Position numbers and translations under genes: made by a program. A stretch of 21,085 nt of DNA from NCBI GenBank assembly GCA_049999725.1, contig JBNGIS010038784.1, positions 1 through 21,085 of the forward strand, given 5' to 3'. The DNA comes from Haplomitrium mnioides. Its lineage: Eukaryota; Marchantiophyta; Haplomitriopsida; Calobryales. How positions within the stretch are numbered: position 1 is the stretch's first letter; each line of letters begins with the position of its first letter. Of the stretch, positions 1 to 9,596 are shown in pieces. The notes under the pieces were generated by a model that saw only the letters and a list, made by a program, of their open reading frames with translations, did no database searches and was not told the origin of the DNA.

Positions 1-376
1 TGCGGATCCGAATCCAAAGGATCATTTATGATGCAGCATTTCCACTTTCATGCGGTCCCTTCCATCTATTGTCGACCTTTGATTTCCGTCCCACACCCTT
101 AGTCCTCCTCGTCCGGTCCCTGATCTTCCTCCGCTTCCAATACCGCTCTTCTTCCCACTTCTCTGCTTATTACCTCTGGCGAATGTTTCATTCTTCCCTG
201 CCCTGGTCTCGATTCCTGCCTTTTGCTGATGCTTGCATGACCTCTTCCTCTTGCCCCCGATCCGGAGTACCTTGATGTCTCTGGTGTATCCCCGCGTCTT
301 AGAAGTTGAGAATTGCTCTGCCGATGCTTCCAATTCCTTCAAATGTTTTAGTAGTACCCCAGTTCGTCGGCTAACA
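1..376 (-). repeat. 3' LTR of element A, inner end only (LTR1)
   Basis: This stretch aligns along its whole length with 20481-20856, at roughly 85% identity by eye, and both end in an LTR-type terminus (CTAACA here, TTGACA there). The first bases continue a 24-bp repeat that is fully present in the right-hand copy. The element reads on the minus strand, so this is the start (U3 side) of the 3' LTR, and its outer part lies left of the window. A short purine tract on the minus strand abuts it, as expected for a 3' LTR. Open frames on both strands here are not gene-like. Confidence 0.85.
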
Positions 377-388
377 TGACTCCACTTC
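377..388 (-). other. Putative polypurine tract of element A
   Basis: Immediately inside LTR1 the minus strand reads GAAGTGGAGTCA, a short purine-rich run at the place where plus-strand DNA synthesis is primed in LTR retrotransposons. Element B has a better version (GAAGAGGGAG) at the same place, and the next 30 bases are also similar between the two. The A copy has one interrupting pyrimidine, possibly from decay. Confidence 0.55.
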
Positions 389-536
389 TAATTGCGAAGC
401 GACCCCACAAGCACCTTCGGTTGTCAGCACCCTTCATCATGGTGTCTTCAACTTCTTCCTCCCAGTTGGCATTCACATATGTTGCAACCCTCCTAGCCAC
501 CTACATTGTACACACCTCAGCACTCTTGTAGAGCCG

Positions 537-1600
537 TCATCGGCCTCTCTCACTTTCCTCCTCTACAACATACCTCTTCAGGCGGTCATAATGGATTCAA
601 TTCGTGAGTTTTTCCCCCTCCAAGGTCTCGATTTCCGCGGACTCGTTCTAATGTAGCTTGGTGAGAACGAAAGGTCCCATCCATCTCGTGTGCAGCTTCT
701 TCGGAAAATGTCCAAATCTGTTGTCGTACAGCAACACTGAATCTCTCTTCTGAATATCCACTCGTCTCAGCTTCTTATCATGTTGCCCCTTGTGCAACTT
801 TTATTGGTGCTCCACTTGTTTGTGCGCCTGCTTGCGAGCCTCCTCCAACTCCTCCAACAAGTACAATCTTTCTCTCCTGCTTGGTTCCTCTGCCAGCCTC
901 TCTCTTGCCAGCACCCGCCTAGTTGGTACCTCAAACTCCACCAGAAGCAACGAGTGTTTCCCAAAGACCAAGAAATAGGGACAGTGGCCCATCGTAGCCT
1001 TGCGAGTCATGTTGTAAACATAGGTCGTTGTAAGCAGCTTGAGATCCCAATCAAATTTATTTTTTGATACTGTCTTGCTTAGGATCCTACCCATGATTCC
1101 ATTGGCTCTCTCTATTAGCCCATTGGCCTTCGGGTGGTAGGCCGTGGTGCGCTTGTGCTTGATCAGGTATTTGTTGGTCAAATCTTTGATCACCTGATTT
1201 ACCAAATGCTTACCTTGGTCGCTCATCAGCTCCAATGGTGCCCCGAATCGGCAGAACATTTGCTCGTATAAGAAGGTTGCCACTATCTTAGCATCATTTT
1301 TTCTGGTTGCTCTGGCCTCAACCCACTTGGTAGCATAATCTGTCACCAAAAGAATGTATCGGTTCCCCTTACGGGTGGATGGTGCTATCGGCTCGATAAA
1401 GTCTATGCCCCATTTTTCGATTGGAGCTAGAGGAATGATTGGGATTAACGGGTATTGCTGATTGGTTGCGGGCTTCCATATTCTCTGGCATGCATCGCAT
1501 CTTTTGACGAAGAAACATACATCCTTGTGCATAATAGGCCACCAGTACCCCACGTCCAAGACTTTCCTCACCATCATCTTGGCCTCGAAAAGACCCCCAC
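537..1600 (-). pseudogene. Element A integrase, decayed
   Basis: Integrase would insert the cDNA into host DNA. The longest open part (801-1655) shows the second half of the HHCC zinc domain (CDACQR). Its catalytic core is complete: D in GIDFIEP, D in MSDQGKH and E in GLIERAN, with exactly 35 residues between the second D and the E. A C-terminal DNA-binding part with RWMGPF and DRLKRY continues in the same frame past in-frame stops (TAA at 801-803, then a TAG and a TGA) to a TGA at 537-539. No chromodomain follows. The first His of the zinc domain (in ALHGEEVG) lies in another frame, so a frameshift sits near 1600. It is a pseudogene, although its DDE triad survives. Confidence 0.9.
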
Positions 1601-2390
1601 CTCCTCTCCGTGCAATGCTTGCATCACCACGGTAGCTTGGTCTTGCTCCAAGCACCTTCGGATCATACCATCTAGCCTCGTTTGTGCAATACTTCTTTTA
1701 CCATCAGATATGGCTTCGTTTTCCTAAGAAAGACCATTACCTCCTCCTTATTGCTTCCTTTCGGTACTTGTACAGACAAAAGAAACTCAATGATGTTTGC
1801 ATAATCTGTTGGTCTGCCTGCCCCAACATGAAACAGATCTTCGTCTGGAAATGTGTCATCCACCTCTTCCTCATTGATCGGCCCGTCGATCCTAGAGAAT
1901 AAATCCGCGTTGTTGTGTGCCTTCCTTGGCTTAATCCACACCTCGAAATCAAACTCTTGAAAGAGGAGCATCCATCTCGCAATCCTCCCTGTCACATTAG
2001 GTTAGTTACCATATATTTTAGTGCGGTGTGATCAGTGTGGAAGATTACCTTATAGTGTAGGAGGTAGTGCTGGAATTTCTTCAATGCGTAGATGATTTCT
2101 AGTGCCTCTCAATCAGTGGTAAAGTAATTCTTCTCTATAGTGGACAACAATCTGCTTGCAAAGTATATGGGGTGATCCCATCCTCCCTCATCCAACGGAC
2201 TAAGCACTACGCCTATACATAAGCCTGATACATCGATCATTACGTGAAATTGCTTTCCCCAACTAGGCGGCAGGAGCACTAGAGCATTCGCCAACCTCTT
2301 CTTCAACTCTTGGAAACTTGCCAACCGCTCCGGAGTGGGTTCAAAGTAACTTCCCTCCTTGGTCATTTTTGTAAAAGGTAAGGCTATCAC
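1601..2390 (-). pseudogene. Element A RNase H and RNase H-integrase linker, decayed
   Basis: RNase H removes the RNA strand during reverse transcription. The segment shows the gypsy-type core: D in VMIDVSG, E in the block before ALEIIYALKKF, and D in FHTDHTALKY. WIKPRKAHNNADLFSR then marks the RNase H end. About 90 residues follow with FPDEDLFHV and YANIIEFL, a linker style typical of Athila-like elements. There is no second (archaeal-type) RNase H, which argues against the Ogre/Tat members that have one. An in-frame TGA interrupts NYFTTD-EAL near 2109, and a frameshift near 2000 joins two frames. Confidence 0.85.
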
Positions 2391-3509
2391 TACAAACTAG
2401 CTAATAAATCTTCTATAATAGCCAACGCAGCCTAGAAACTCTTGCACCTCCTTCAAATTCTTGGGAAAGGACACTTGCAACTAGACACCGACCTTCTCTT
2501 GGTCCACTTCAATCCCTCGGCTAGATATCTTGTGGCTCAGAAGTACTCTCTCCTTCACCCCAAAGAAACACTTCCCTATATGCAACCATAATCTTGACTC
2601 CCAACACCGCTAGAAGGTGAGCCTCACTTCTTGCTCATGGTCACATGCTTTCCCATACACGATGAAATTGTCAATGAAAATCTCCAAGAACTTCCTCAAG
2701 TAGTTGTGAAAGATATTCATCATCATCCTTTGGAATGTGCAAGGTGTACTACAGAGCCCGAAGGGCATCCTTCGAAAGGCAAACACTCCCCAATCGGTGG
2801 TAAAAACCATTTATAGCTGATCCTCCTCCTTGATCCAGATTTGGTTGCACCTTGAGTAGCTATCCATAAAGCTATACATCTCCTAGCCTGCTATGAGATC
2901 TTGCACTCCATCAATAAATGGCAACGAGTAATGATCCTTCTTGGTTGCCTCATTCAATTTTCGATAATCTTGGCAGACCTGAATCTTCTGCTTCTTGTCT
3001 AGCCCCACTTTCTTTGGGACTACTACCAGCGGTGACACCCACTTGCTATTCAGAATAGGGTAGATAAACTTTGCCTCCATTAATTTGTCAATCTCTTCTT
3101 TTACCAACAGAGAGAATCTAGGGTTCATCCGATACTAACGCTGTCTGAGTAGTACCACTGTTGGTTCCAGGTTGATGCGATGCTCTCCCAACTCTATCGT
3201 AACTCTCATCAGATCTTCATGTCTCCAAGCAAACACATCGCTAAAGTTTACGAGAGTCTGAACTATGGCTTTCTCTTCATCCATGGGCAACTCAACCCCT
3301 ACTTGGAATTTTTGGTCCCCTTGTATGACAACCTCCTTATGTTGCGCTTCTTTGACTACTCCCACTTCGTTCCTCCTAAGCGGCTCATTTCCTCCCTCCA
3401 GGGTTGCTAGACGCATTCCTCCATGGGTTAGCTTCGTCCCGCTTCTTCCTTCCGGGTGGGACTTCGACTCCCCTTCTAAGTTAAGGTCCACCCTCTCCTT
3501 CTCTCTCAA
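2391..3509 (-). pseudogene. Element A reverse transcriptase, decayed
   Basis: The domain begins with a linker (FAWRHEDL, GEHRINLEP) and then shows reverse transcriptase blocks in order: NPRFSLLVKEEIDKL, WVSPLVVVPKK, VCQDYRKLNEATKKDHYSLPF, a decayed FMDSYSRCNQI, FAFRRMPFGL and FQRMMMNIF. The active-site YxDD box reads FIDN: the second aspartate codon is AAT at 2667-2669, so polymerase activity should be lost. Stops interrupt it at LRQR-stop-YRMNP (near 3136), after QDLIAG, and before MVFTTDWG. The order of domains and the flanking protease and RNase H leave little doubt about identity. Confidence 0.92.
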
Positions 3510-4140
3510 CGGTCCACTCCTCGTTTTGAATTGGGCCTGGCTATTGCCCCTCCCACAAGGGCGATTTGACCAATCTCCATTTCGGCCTCCTTCAACTGAC
3601 TTTCTTTGGGGGCCTCGTCATCCAACTAGATCCAATAGTGGTACTCTATTCCGGCTTTGTCCTCCGACCATTCAGTGTCATAGTTTGCCTCAGGCTGCGT
3701 CTCCCCCTCATGGGGTACTGCCAAATACTGGACCACCGTCCTCTTCGGTCCAAACGTTAGGGTAGAGTTCCTCCAATTGTGTAAGACTTGGGCGCTATAC
3801 AACCATGGTCTTCCAATCATAATCGGGTGAAGAGATGGTCGTACTTGCCGCATCACTAGGTAATTCAATTTAAATTCCACAACCTCAATGGTGGTGGGTA
3901 CTTGCATTAGGGCTCCTAGCGGCTTCACCCGCGACCCGTCGGCCAGTCTCATAACTCAAGCAGTGGGTTGAAAGTCCTTGAATCTCAACCGATGTGTAGT
4001 CTCTTCAATCATGATGTTGATCCCCGCTCCTCCATCCATTGGCACCAATAATAGCGCACAGCCTGCGATCTAGATGTCAATTTCTGGGGCACTTTTATCC
4101 TCATAAACCAAGCTTAGATCAGTTGTGGTGCCCACCGGGG
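3510..4140 (-). pseudogene. Element A aspartic protease region, decayed
   Basis: A retropepsin-like protease would cut the Gag-Pol polyprotein. The catalytic loop reads MDGGAGINIM with the aspartate codon at 4034-4036. It is DGG rather than the usual DTG or DSG, and element B has the same DGG form, so this is probably a family trait and not decay. Downstream are MRLADGSRVKPLG, FKLNYLVMR and IMIGRPWLY, the last being the typical protease C-terminal strand. The frame differs from gag upstream (frameshift between about 4040 and 4140) and from the reverse transcriptase downstream (shift near 3540). Several stops are also present. Confidence 0.85.
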
Positions 4141-5145
4141 AAGATGCCTTTGCTTCTTTGGCCCCATCAGTAGCTCCCTCAACTGCCTTCTATACAGCAG
4201 ACTATCTCTAATCAGTCGTGCCACCGTTTCTGTGAATGGGCAATCTCGAACATCTGTTTGAATGATGTAGTGGGCAGGCTTGGCCATATGTATCGGACCT
4301 ATGATGGCTTCCTTGCTCATGTGAGCCTCTTCTGAGGTCTGGTGTCTCCGGACGTCCTCCAAAGTCTCCTTAGTCGCACTCCTCTCCTCTTCGGCATCCA
4401 TGGCCTCCTCTTGTCTCCTAACCTCCTCTTGTTGCTTTGGGTGGAACCATTTGGGGTTATCCATTTTGTAATCCAACTTGCTATCAGATAGCGACTCGGG
4501 TTCCTTAGCCTTCTCCGCTCCACGCCCCTTCCTCCGCTTTTCTTTTTTTCAGTATCGAGCTTCCGCTCGTGTATTCATCCGACAACAATCCTCAGATGGA
4601 GGTGGTTCCCAGCTTGGCAACTCGGCTTCCTCCTCCTCCTGTCCATCCCTTGCTTCTAGCTCCCAGTCCAACATTATCAAATTCACCACCGGTGGGGGTG
4701 GCGGGAGGTTTGTGCCTGCACTTGGGCCCAACTCCGATCTCCTGTTGAGCGGGCAATTCATCGCCACATGTCCCTTAGACTTACATTGGAAGTAGAGTGC
4801 ATAGGGCACCCCATTGTTCTCCTTTCGTGGCTCTATGCAATTTGGGGATATGTGACCCAGATGCCCATAGTTCCAACAGATCATGATGGTCGTTTGGGGA
4901 GGCCTACCAGCCACCCAACCGCTTGACATTGTGTGAGATCCACCACTAACCTGGTACAACGTCTCTGGTGCCTCTTTGAGCACATACTCAACCTCTTCAT
5001 GCAGGTATTTTGGGGGCTCTTCCCTCATGTAGTGGATGGCTTGAGCCTTCACATGGCAATCCAAAGGAGAGTGGCCGTGTTGTTTACACTTAACTCACCA
5101 AACCCCTACTCATCCGATCAGCCTTGGCTTGCTCTTTGGTTTTAG
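4141..5145 (-). pseudogene. Element A Gag C-terminal part with three damaged zinc knuckles
   Basis: This is the nucleocapsid-like part of Gag, which would bind element RNA. Three CCHC positions can be seen, each damaged. In the first, the leading Cys codon is a TGA stop at 5095-5097, before KCKQHGHSPLDC. The second reads CWNYGHLGHISPNC, with Cys changed to Tyr at 4867-4869. The third reads YFQCKSKGHVAMNC, again Cys to Tyr at 4792-4794. Between the first two is a conserved stretch containing YLHEEVEYVLKEAP. A basic/acidic linker with NPKWFHPKQQ and YIIQTDVRDC leads towards the protease. Element B has matching segments in the same order. Confidence 0.85.
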
Positions 5146-6027
5146 CCCTACGAGGAGTATGTGCATGGCCTCTATTTTTGCACTTAACACTTCCACCTTC
5201 TCATTCAGCTTCCCACCTTCTCTCCCAAAGGATTTTGGTTCGAGTTCCTTGTTAGGGGTTCTCCTTGGCTGTTTCTCTTTTTCCTCTTGAAGGTGCATGC
5301 GTCGATCCTTCCGATCTCTGGCCTCCCTCCTCTTGTGTTCCTTCCGTTTTTTCCTTCTCTTGGTTGACCGACCCTCATCGGAACTACTGGTGTCAGATTC
5401 CTCGTCACTTCCCGAGGTGGAGTCAGAACTCTCCTCTGACTCCTTCTTATTGCTGGTCCCATCCGAAGAGTCTTCCGAATCGTACTTAGTCCGTGTCTTC
5501 CTCCTCGAGCTCGTGACAGAAGCTCTTACATGGGACTGGGCAGCACTCACCGCAGCTTCTAGGGACTGGGAGTCGTTCTGCCAAACCCACATCCCTATTT
5601 TCTTTGGTAAAGCTGCTAGGAACCACAAAGTTAGCATCCCATCCGTGGCCGGGGGGTTCAGCTTCCATGCCACCTTCTTGAATCTCTGTAGGAATCTTCT
5701 CACTTATTTTGTTTTCTTCATCCGTAGTTGGCCTATCTTAATCAAGGCCTTCGTCTCCTCTCCAATCTATCGGAACTCGGACACGAACGCAGCTTTGAAC
5801 GCCACCCAATCCCTCTTGATTAGATTTGCCAAATCCTTGTACCACGGTTGTGCCTCTCCCTTCAGGACAGTAGGCAAGATACCTAAAATTAGGTGACTCT
5901 CTCCCTTGGCCTCTGCCGCATTCTCCAGATCGTCCAACCAGGCATTAGGGTCATCTATAGGCCGCCACTTATACGGCTTGTACTTGAATCTCCCACTTAG
6001 TCCTTGGGGTGGCGTTGGGTGAGCTAT
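5146..6027 (-). pseudogene. Element A Gag capsid-like part, decayed
   Basis: This is the retrotransposon Gag domain that would assemble the particle. It shows WLDDLENAAEAKG, ILPTVLKGEAQPWYKDL, DWVAFKAAFVSEFR, FLQRFKKVAWKLNPP and MLTLWFLAALP, the usual plant gypsy Gag pattern. A Ser/Asp/Glu-rich run and then a Lys/Arg-rich run follow before the first zinc knuckle. Aligned with element B, whose Gag starts with ATG at 15286, the A start codon is ATA at 6025-6027, a probable G-to-A loss of the start. Two in-frame stops lie just after SEFR and in the MKKTK region near 5710-5760. The rest is open in one frame down to about 5110. Confidence 0.88.
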
Positions 6028-6750
6028 TACAGTAGCAAGTATGGACAACTCTACTTACAAGTCAATACCTCCCTCTACTCTTCCTCAACTAGCTCCCAAA
6101 AAGATGCTATGTTTCTCAAACAACTCCTCACCCCGGCTCCAATGCGCCCTTGAGGTCCTCTATACAAAAGATAATACTTGGTCCCGGATTGGTCTCAAGT
6201 TCTTAGAAACCTTGGCCTTCCTTCTATCACTAAAAAACTATGTCATGCTCCTCTCTCCTGGCTTAACTCAGATAGAGCTTATTCCAACGAAAGAGGCACG
6301 ACACGGTTCAACAAGACCTTTTATGAAATGGCCTCGGTCCCTGTTTTATCTCTTGCACGTGCTTAATAGCCGCGAGCTTCTTGGAAGCGCAGGTACTTCA
6401 CACCAAATCTACACTTTGCAATCCTCTCCACACACATCCCCAAGCCAAAATAAGACCTGCTAAGACCTTGTCACTCATTCTTGCACTAAGACTGCTTGCA
6501 ATCATTCACATCTCTGCCATTTCAGAGGGAAAAATACATACAGGACTATACCTACAAACTTCAAGGCAAACTCTATGCTGAATCTACATAGGGCCAGCTA
6601 CTCTAGCACTTGAACTTCCTTCCCTATAGATCTATAGAGTCTTTAACTCCTAATCAAAATGGTGCGCATGGCTATAAACGTATCTACACTATTTACTCGA
6701 CAGAACTATCAAATGCCACGGACCAGCAATTTTCGATATCACCCGAATCT
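6028..6750 (-). other. A-type 5' leader fragment (between gag and the junction)
   Basis: Untranslated leader of element A. It is colinear with the B leader from 15287 to about 15935 but diverged, with shared patches such as the blocks around 6178-6250 and 6590-6650. At about 6750 the similarity jumps back: the next bases match B from 15492 onward at high identity. The segment equivalent to B 15490-15935 is therefore present twice in a row, once in A style and once in B style. Small open frames on both strands show nothing recognisable. Confidence 0.65.
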
Positions 6751-7089
6751 ATGTCACTCTTCTCCTTCAAGCCCTAACCTTCACAAGTGCCACTTGGAAG
6801 GTATGGGAAGACAAAAACATGGGATTAAGGTTCTTTTTTGAGATGGCCCCTATCCAATTATCACTTTGAGGCATTAAGGGATTTCTTTTCACCTTATCAG
6901 CCCTCTCCTCACCTCAATCATTCATAGCATCAACCAATTGATCATTCACCCACAACACCAGAACATGCATAAACACAAACCCCAATAGCTTTGTGGAAAT
7001 CTTCAATGCAATTCAGGGGTCCCAAATCTGGACCTAGCCATCTTGTATACACTTCAAGAGCAGAGTGGAATAACCCATGTGTCACGGAT

Positions 7090-7265
7090 CAATGGCAAGA
7101 GACTTGACTCCCTCTCACAGAGTTGTCCCAAGGTCTCAACAAATGGAACTCTTACAAATTAAAATAGAGTAGTGGAACAGAATGCAAGGACATAGGATCA
7201 CATGACTATGTCAAGGGACTTGACTCCCCATCACAAGGCTGCCCCTGGGTCTGAACAACTAGAAT
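7090..7265. repeat. Imperfect direct repeat inside the leader
   Basis: Two copies of a roughly 57-base segment centred on ACTTGACTCC lie about 116 bases apart (7101 and 7217). Each continues with a TCACA...GTCTCAAC or TCTGAACAAC pattern. The B leader carries the same pair near 15841 and 15984, with wider spacing due to an insertion. The duplication therefore predates the split of the two leader copies. Confidence 0.6.
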
Positions 7266-7384
7266 CTATCTAAGCATAATCCCAATTGCTTCTTATATCA
7301 TATAACAAAATTCAAATCTACCTATCACATTCATACACATTTACAAACATACTCCTTCATTGCACTTTACCAACATCAGAGACC

Positions 7385-7960
7385 TCACAAGACTACTGGG
7401 ACTGATCTCCAAGAAGTCTCCTCCTCAACTCACCACAGAAATCTTCCTTCCAATCCCCATACACACACCCTTCTTCCATATAGTTTTTCAGCTTCCCTCG
7501 CGAGAAGCTCTAGATTTACTTCCTTAGGCTCGAAAGAGGATTTCTTTCACTTCCAACTCTAGAAGACAATCCTCACGATTGCAGGTAGCTCACTTCACCT
7601 CTAAGCCTCGAACATGTCTTCTCTGTAGTACGCACGCACTAGTGCAGCTACCCGCCTCTCAGTTCCACTTGAAAGATAACACCAGAACACACTCTGAGCA
7701 CAATGGGTTGATGCTCTTGCACACGGTATTGCAAAGATGACCTCAAGATCCCACTTGGTAGTCTCTCCCAAATTCTCAACAAAACAGATCCCCTTCAAAT
7801 CACCCGTATCGATCTACCTCCGCCACAGATCCACCCGCAGGGATGAGTTCACTTGGATCGCCCGAGCCTCTAGAGCTCCTCACTCAGTGATTCTTGACAC
7901 CCCTCTAGTCCACCTCCACCCCTGCTAGCCCCTTGCGCGAGTACACTCGCCTCACGTCAA
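7385..7960 (-). pseudogene. Decayed open frame in the leader upstream of gag (displaced copy)
   Basis: One minus-strand frame runs for about 190 codons and ends at a TGA (7385-7387) that is shared with the B leader. It holds ALEARAIQVN, DTGDLKGICFVENLGE, RVAALVRAY and EVNLELLAREAEKL. The internal stops I checked have an open counterpart in another copy: the TAG after LWRR is TGG in B, the TAG in EA-stop-RR is CAG in B, and the TGA in ITE-stop is CGG in the third leader. This suggests an ancestral protein-coding frame rather than chance. No domain is recognised. Some Tat-lineage elements (Ogre) do carry an extra frame upstream of gag, but similarity to it is not shown. Confidence 0.42.
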
Positions 7961-8138
7961 TTCTCACTGGAATCCAATTCTAACTTGCCTCGTTGTGTTT
8001 TCCTTGTCCCGAAATTGCTTGTGCATCTCTAGCTTTCTTGCACAACAACCCCATCAAATTCGAAGCCTGACAATGTATACCCTCTCAAGCTTCCATCCCT
8101 ATGAATCCTTCCCGTTAGAAAGGTCGTTATTCACATTA

Positions 8139-8164
8139 GGCTCGGATCCGAACGCAGCGACACC
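8139..8164 (-). other. Putative primer binding site next to LTR2
   Basis: Directly after the LTR terminus the minus strand reads GGTGTCGCTGCG and continues with TTCGGATCCGAGCC. It resembles the reverse complement of a serine tRNA 3' end (acceptor GCGAC, then a T-arm GGTTCGAATCC), with about two extra bases between the two parts. The block GGTGTCGC is also found at the same place beside LTR4 although the surrounding sequence does not align. Beside LTR3 it has decayed (TCTGTTGA). The leading T of TGG is missing, so the assignment is tentative. Confidence 0.4.
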
Positions 8165-8234
8165 TGTCTCGTCTATTAGCGGTTTGCTTCCAAGTACAAT
8201 GGTCACACGGGGGTTGAGTTTGAGGAATCTCGCA

Positions 8235-8395
8235 AGTTAAGATTCCAAAGATTCCTACGAAACCCAAGTCCGAAGAACCCATTGGAACAGAGTTTCGAAG
8301 AATCCAAAGAAGTCCAAAAGAATCTAGCGGATTTGCGTCCAAAGATTCCCGCGGATCCGAGTTCGCAAAATCCAGCAAAACCCAGACCCCATTGT
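8235..8395. repeat. Degenerate 24-bp repeats in LTR2
   Basis: Successive phrases of the form TCC-AAAGA-TTCC-CGCGGA-CCGAG recur at about 24-base spacing. They resemble the better preserved arrays in LTR4 at 19205-19450 and 20335-20505. LTR3 has the equivalent at 17005-17165. Confidence 0.5.
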
Positions 8396-8409
8396 TGAGT
8401 TTTCATCCA

Positions 8410-8760
8410 TTGTCGTCGTCCGACACCGTATTCAATTTGGAAGTTGGATCGGTGCTTTGACCTTGCTCTGTAGTTGACCACGAATCCCAAGCCGAAAAAT
8501 CCAACTGATAGGAAAGTCCGAAGGATCCTTCAGACTCCTCCGAAGTGCCACATGTCAAGGCTGACTTTCTTCCGTGGCCACCATCCGATGTCGTTTCCAA
8601 CAAAGAAGGTGGATCGTCACGTTGACTTTGTTCCGTGGAATCCAGTGGGCTCCTTTGAGTTGCCACGTGTCCGCTGACTCTCCCAGACACTTGTAAAGAC
8701 ACCTCGTAACCCGAGGGAGCCGTCCGATGTCGTTTTCAAAGAGGAAGCTTGATCATTGTG
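8410..8760. repeat. Degenerate ~155-bp repeat units in LTR2
   Basis: Anchors AAGTTGGA (8441), AAGGTGGA (8606) and AAGCTTGA (8745) are spaced 165 and 139 bases apart. Each is preceded by a CCGATGTCGTTTTCAA-like phrase and followed by TTGAC cores. These match the 155-bp unit of LTR4, so the array is a shared ancestral feature that was expanded in element A or contracted in B. Confidence 0.6.
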
Positions 8761-8824
8761 TTGACCTGGTTCCGAAGAAGACCGCGAACACCTTGAGCCC
8801 GCCACGCTTCCGAAAAGCCTTGCG

Positions 8825-9050
8825 GACGTCCAACGTTTGTCACGTCTCCGCTGAAGCCTTGCAGACACCCTGGGCTCCTGACCTCTCCGTAAAGATCCGT
8901 AGACTCCCTAGGCCTGCCACAACCTCGCAAAGACCAGCAGACTCCTTGAAGATGCCACGTAATCTGCTGAATCTTCTGGAATCCTCTGAAGACGTCACAT
9001 AATCCGCTGAATCTCCCGGAGTCCTCCGAAGATGCCATGTTTCTGCTAAG
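8825..9050. repeat. ~40-bp tandem repeats in LTR2
   Basis: A unit of the form GATGCCACGTAATCTGCTGA followed by ATCTTCTGGAATCCTCTGAA repeats with a 40-base period. Two near-perfect copies lie at 8951-9030, a partial copy follows, and more diverged copies precede them. LTR3 carries the equivalent at about 17600-17825. LTR4 shows no such array. Confidence 0.6.
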
Positions 9051-9596
9051 ACTCGTGGATATTGAAGGAAGGGGTCACGAACCCCAGTAGAACTCGTTTC
9101 ACGCATGAGGGATTGGGACGTCTCCCGATCCTTGGCCTGGTTGCTGCTCACGAAGGTCGTGACCCTTCTTTTCTCTTCTTGATCTCTACTTTTGATGCGC
9201 GTATCAGGGAGCTTGTGCTGCGGTCCCCATCACTCTTGAGCACTCTTGAATCTCCACCTTGCAGCTTGGATCCTCCTCCTCTCGGCTGCTTGCCTCTGGT
9301 GGCGTTCCTCCCTCCATGCTAGGCCTCGATTCTCGCATCCCAATGATACCTACAAGCTCTCGTTTGCTTCCTTCGAAATTTAGTGGTGCTCCCCCACTTA
9401 CCGGCTACCACTGCTCCCTTCTCTCCTTTCACACGGTCCCATTCCACTCCTCGGACCCATGCGATCCGCTCCTACCCACATGCTGAAGTCGTTCTGCTAC
9501 TTCCGAGGCACTTTTACACTTACAAGAGGGAGATTGGTCCAATGATGTTTCTGATGTTGTTAATTCTATTTCAGTGCCCCAAATCACTAGCTAACA

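Larger units (their letters stand above)
6751..8138 (-). other. B-type 5' leader segment, displaced copy
   Basis: This segment matches 15492-16905 closely, about 88-90% by eye in the parts compared, well above the match between the A and B coding regions. It runs without a break into the B-type LTR at 8165. It is thus the leader of a B-family copy whose gag and pol are missing, joined to the leader of A. It includes a decayed open frame (7385-7960) and an internal direct repeat (7090-7265). Gene-free apart from these. Confidence 0.7.
8165..9596 (-). repeat. B-type LTR (LTR2): 3' LTR of element B and 5' LTR of the displaced B leader
   Basis: About 1432 bp, starting TGTCTCG and ending GCTAACA on the plus strand, so the termini form a TGTC...GACA-type inverted repeat (one base changed here). 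It aligns along its length with 16932-18367 at roughly 90% by eye. On its right is a polypurine tract and the 3' end of B pol, as for a 3' LTR. On its left is a putative primer site and leader, as for a 5' LTR. One LTR is thus shared by two internal regions. Inside are 24-bp, ~155-bp and ~40-bp repeat blocks. The left boundary is inferred from the terminus, since both B LTRs are followed by leader there. Confidence 0.82.

Noticed and set aside
3265-3765. Plus-strand open frame of 166 codons
   Set aside because: Antisense shadow of the protease-reverse transcriptase linker of element A.
5297-5896. Plus-strand open frame of 199 codons
   Set aside because: It is antisense to the Gag capsid region and its Ser/Leu-rich composition mirrors the acidic and basic runs of Gag.
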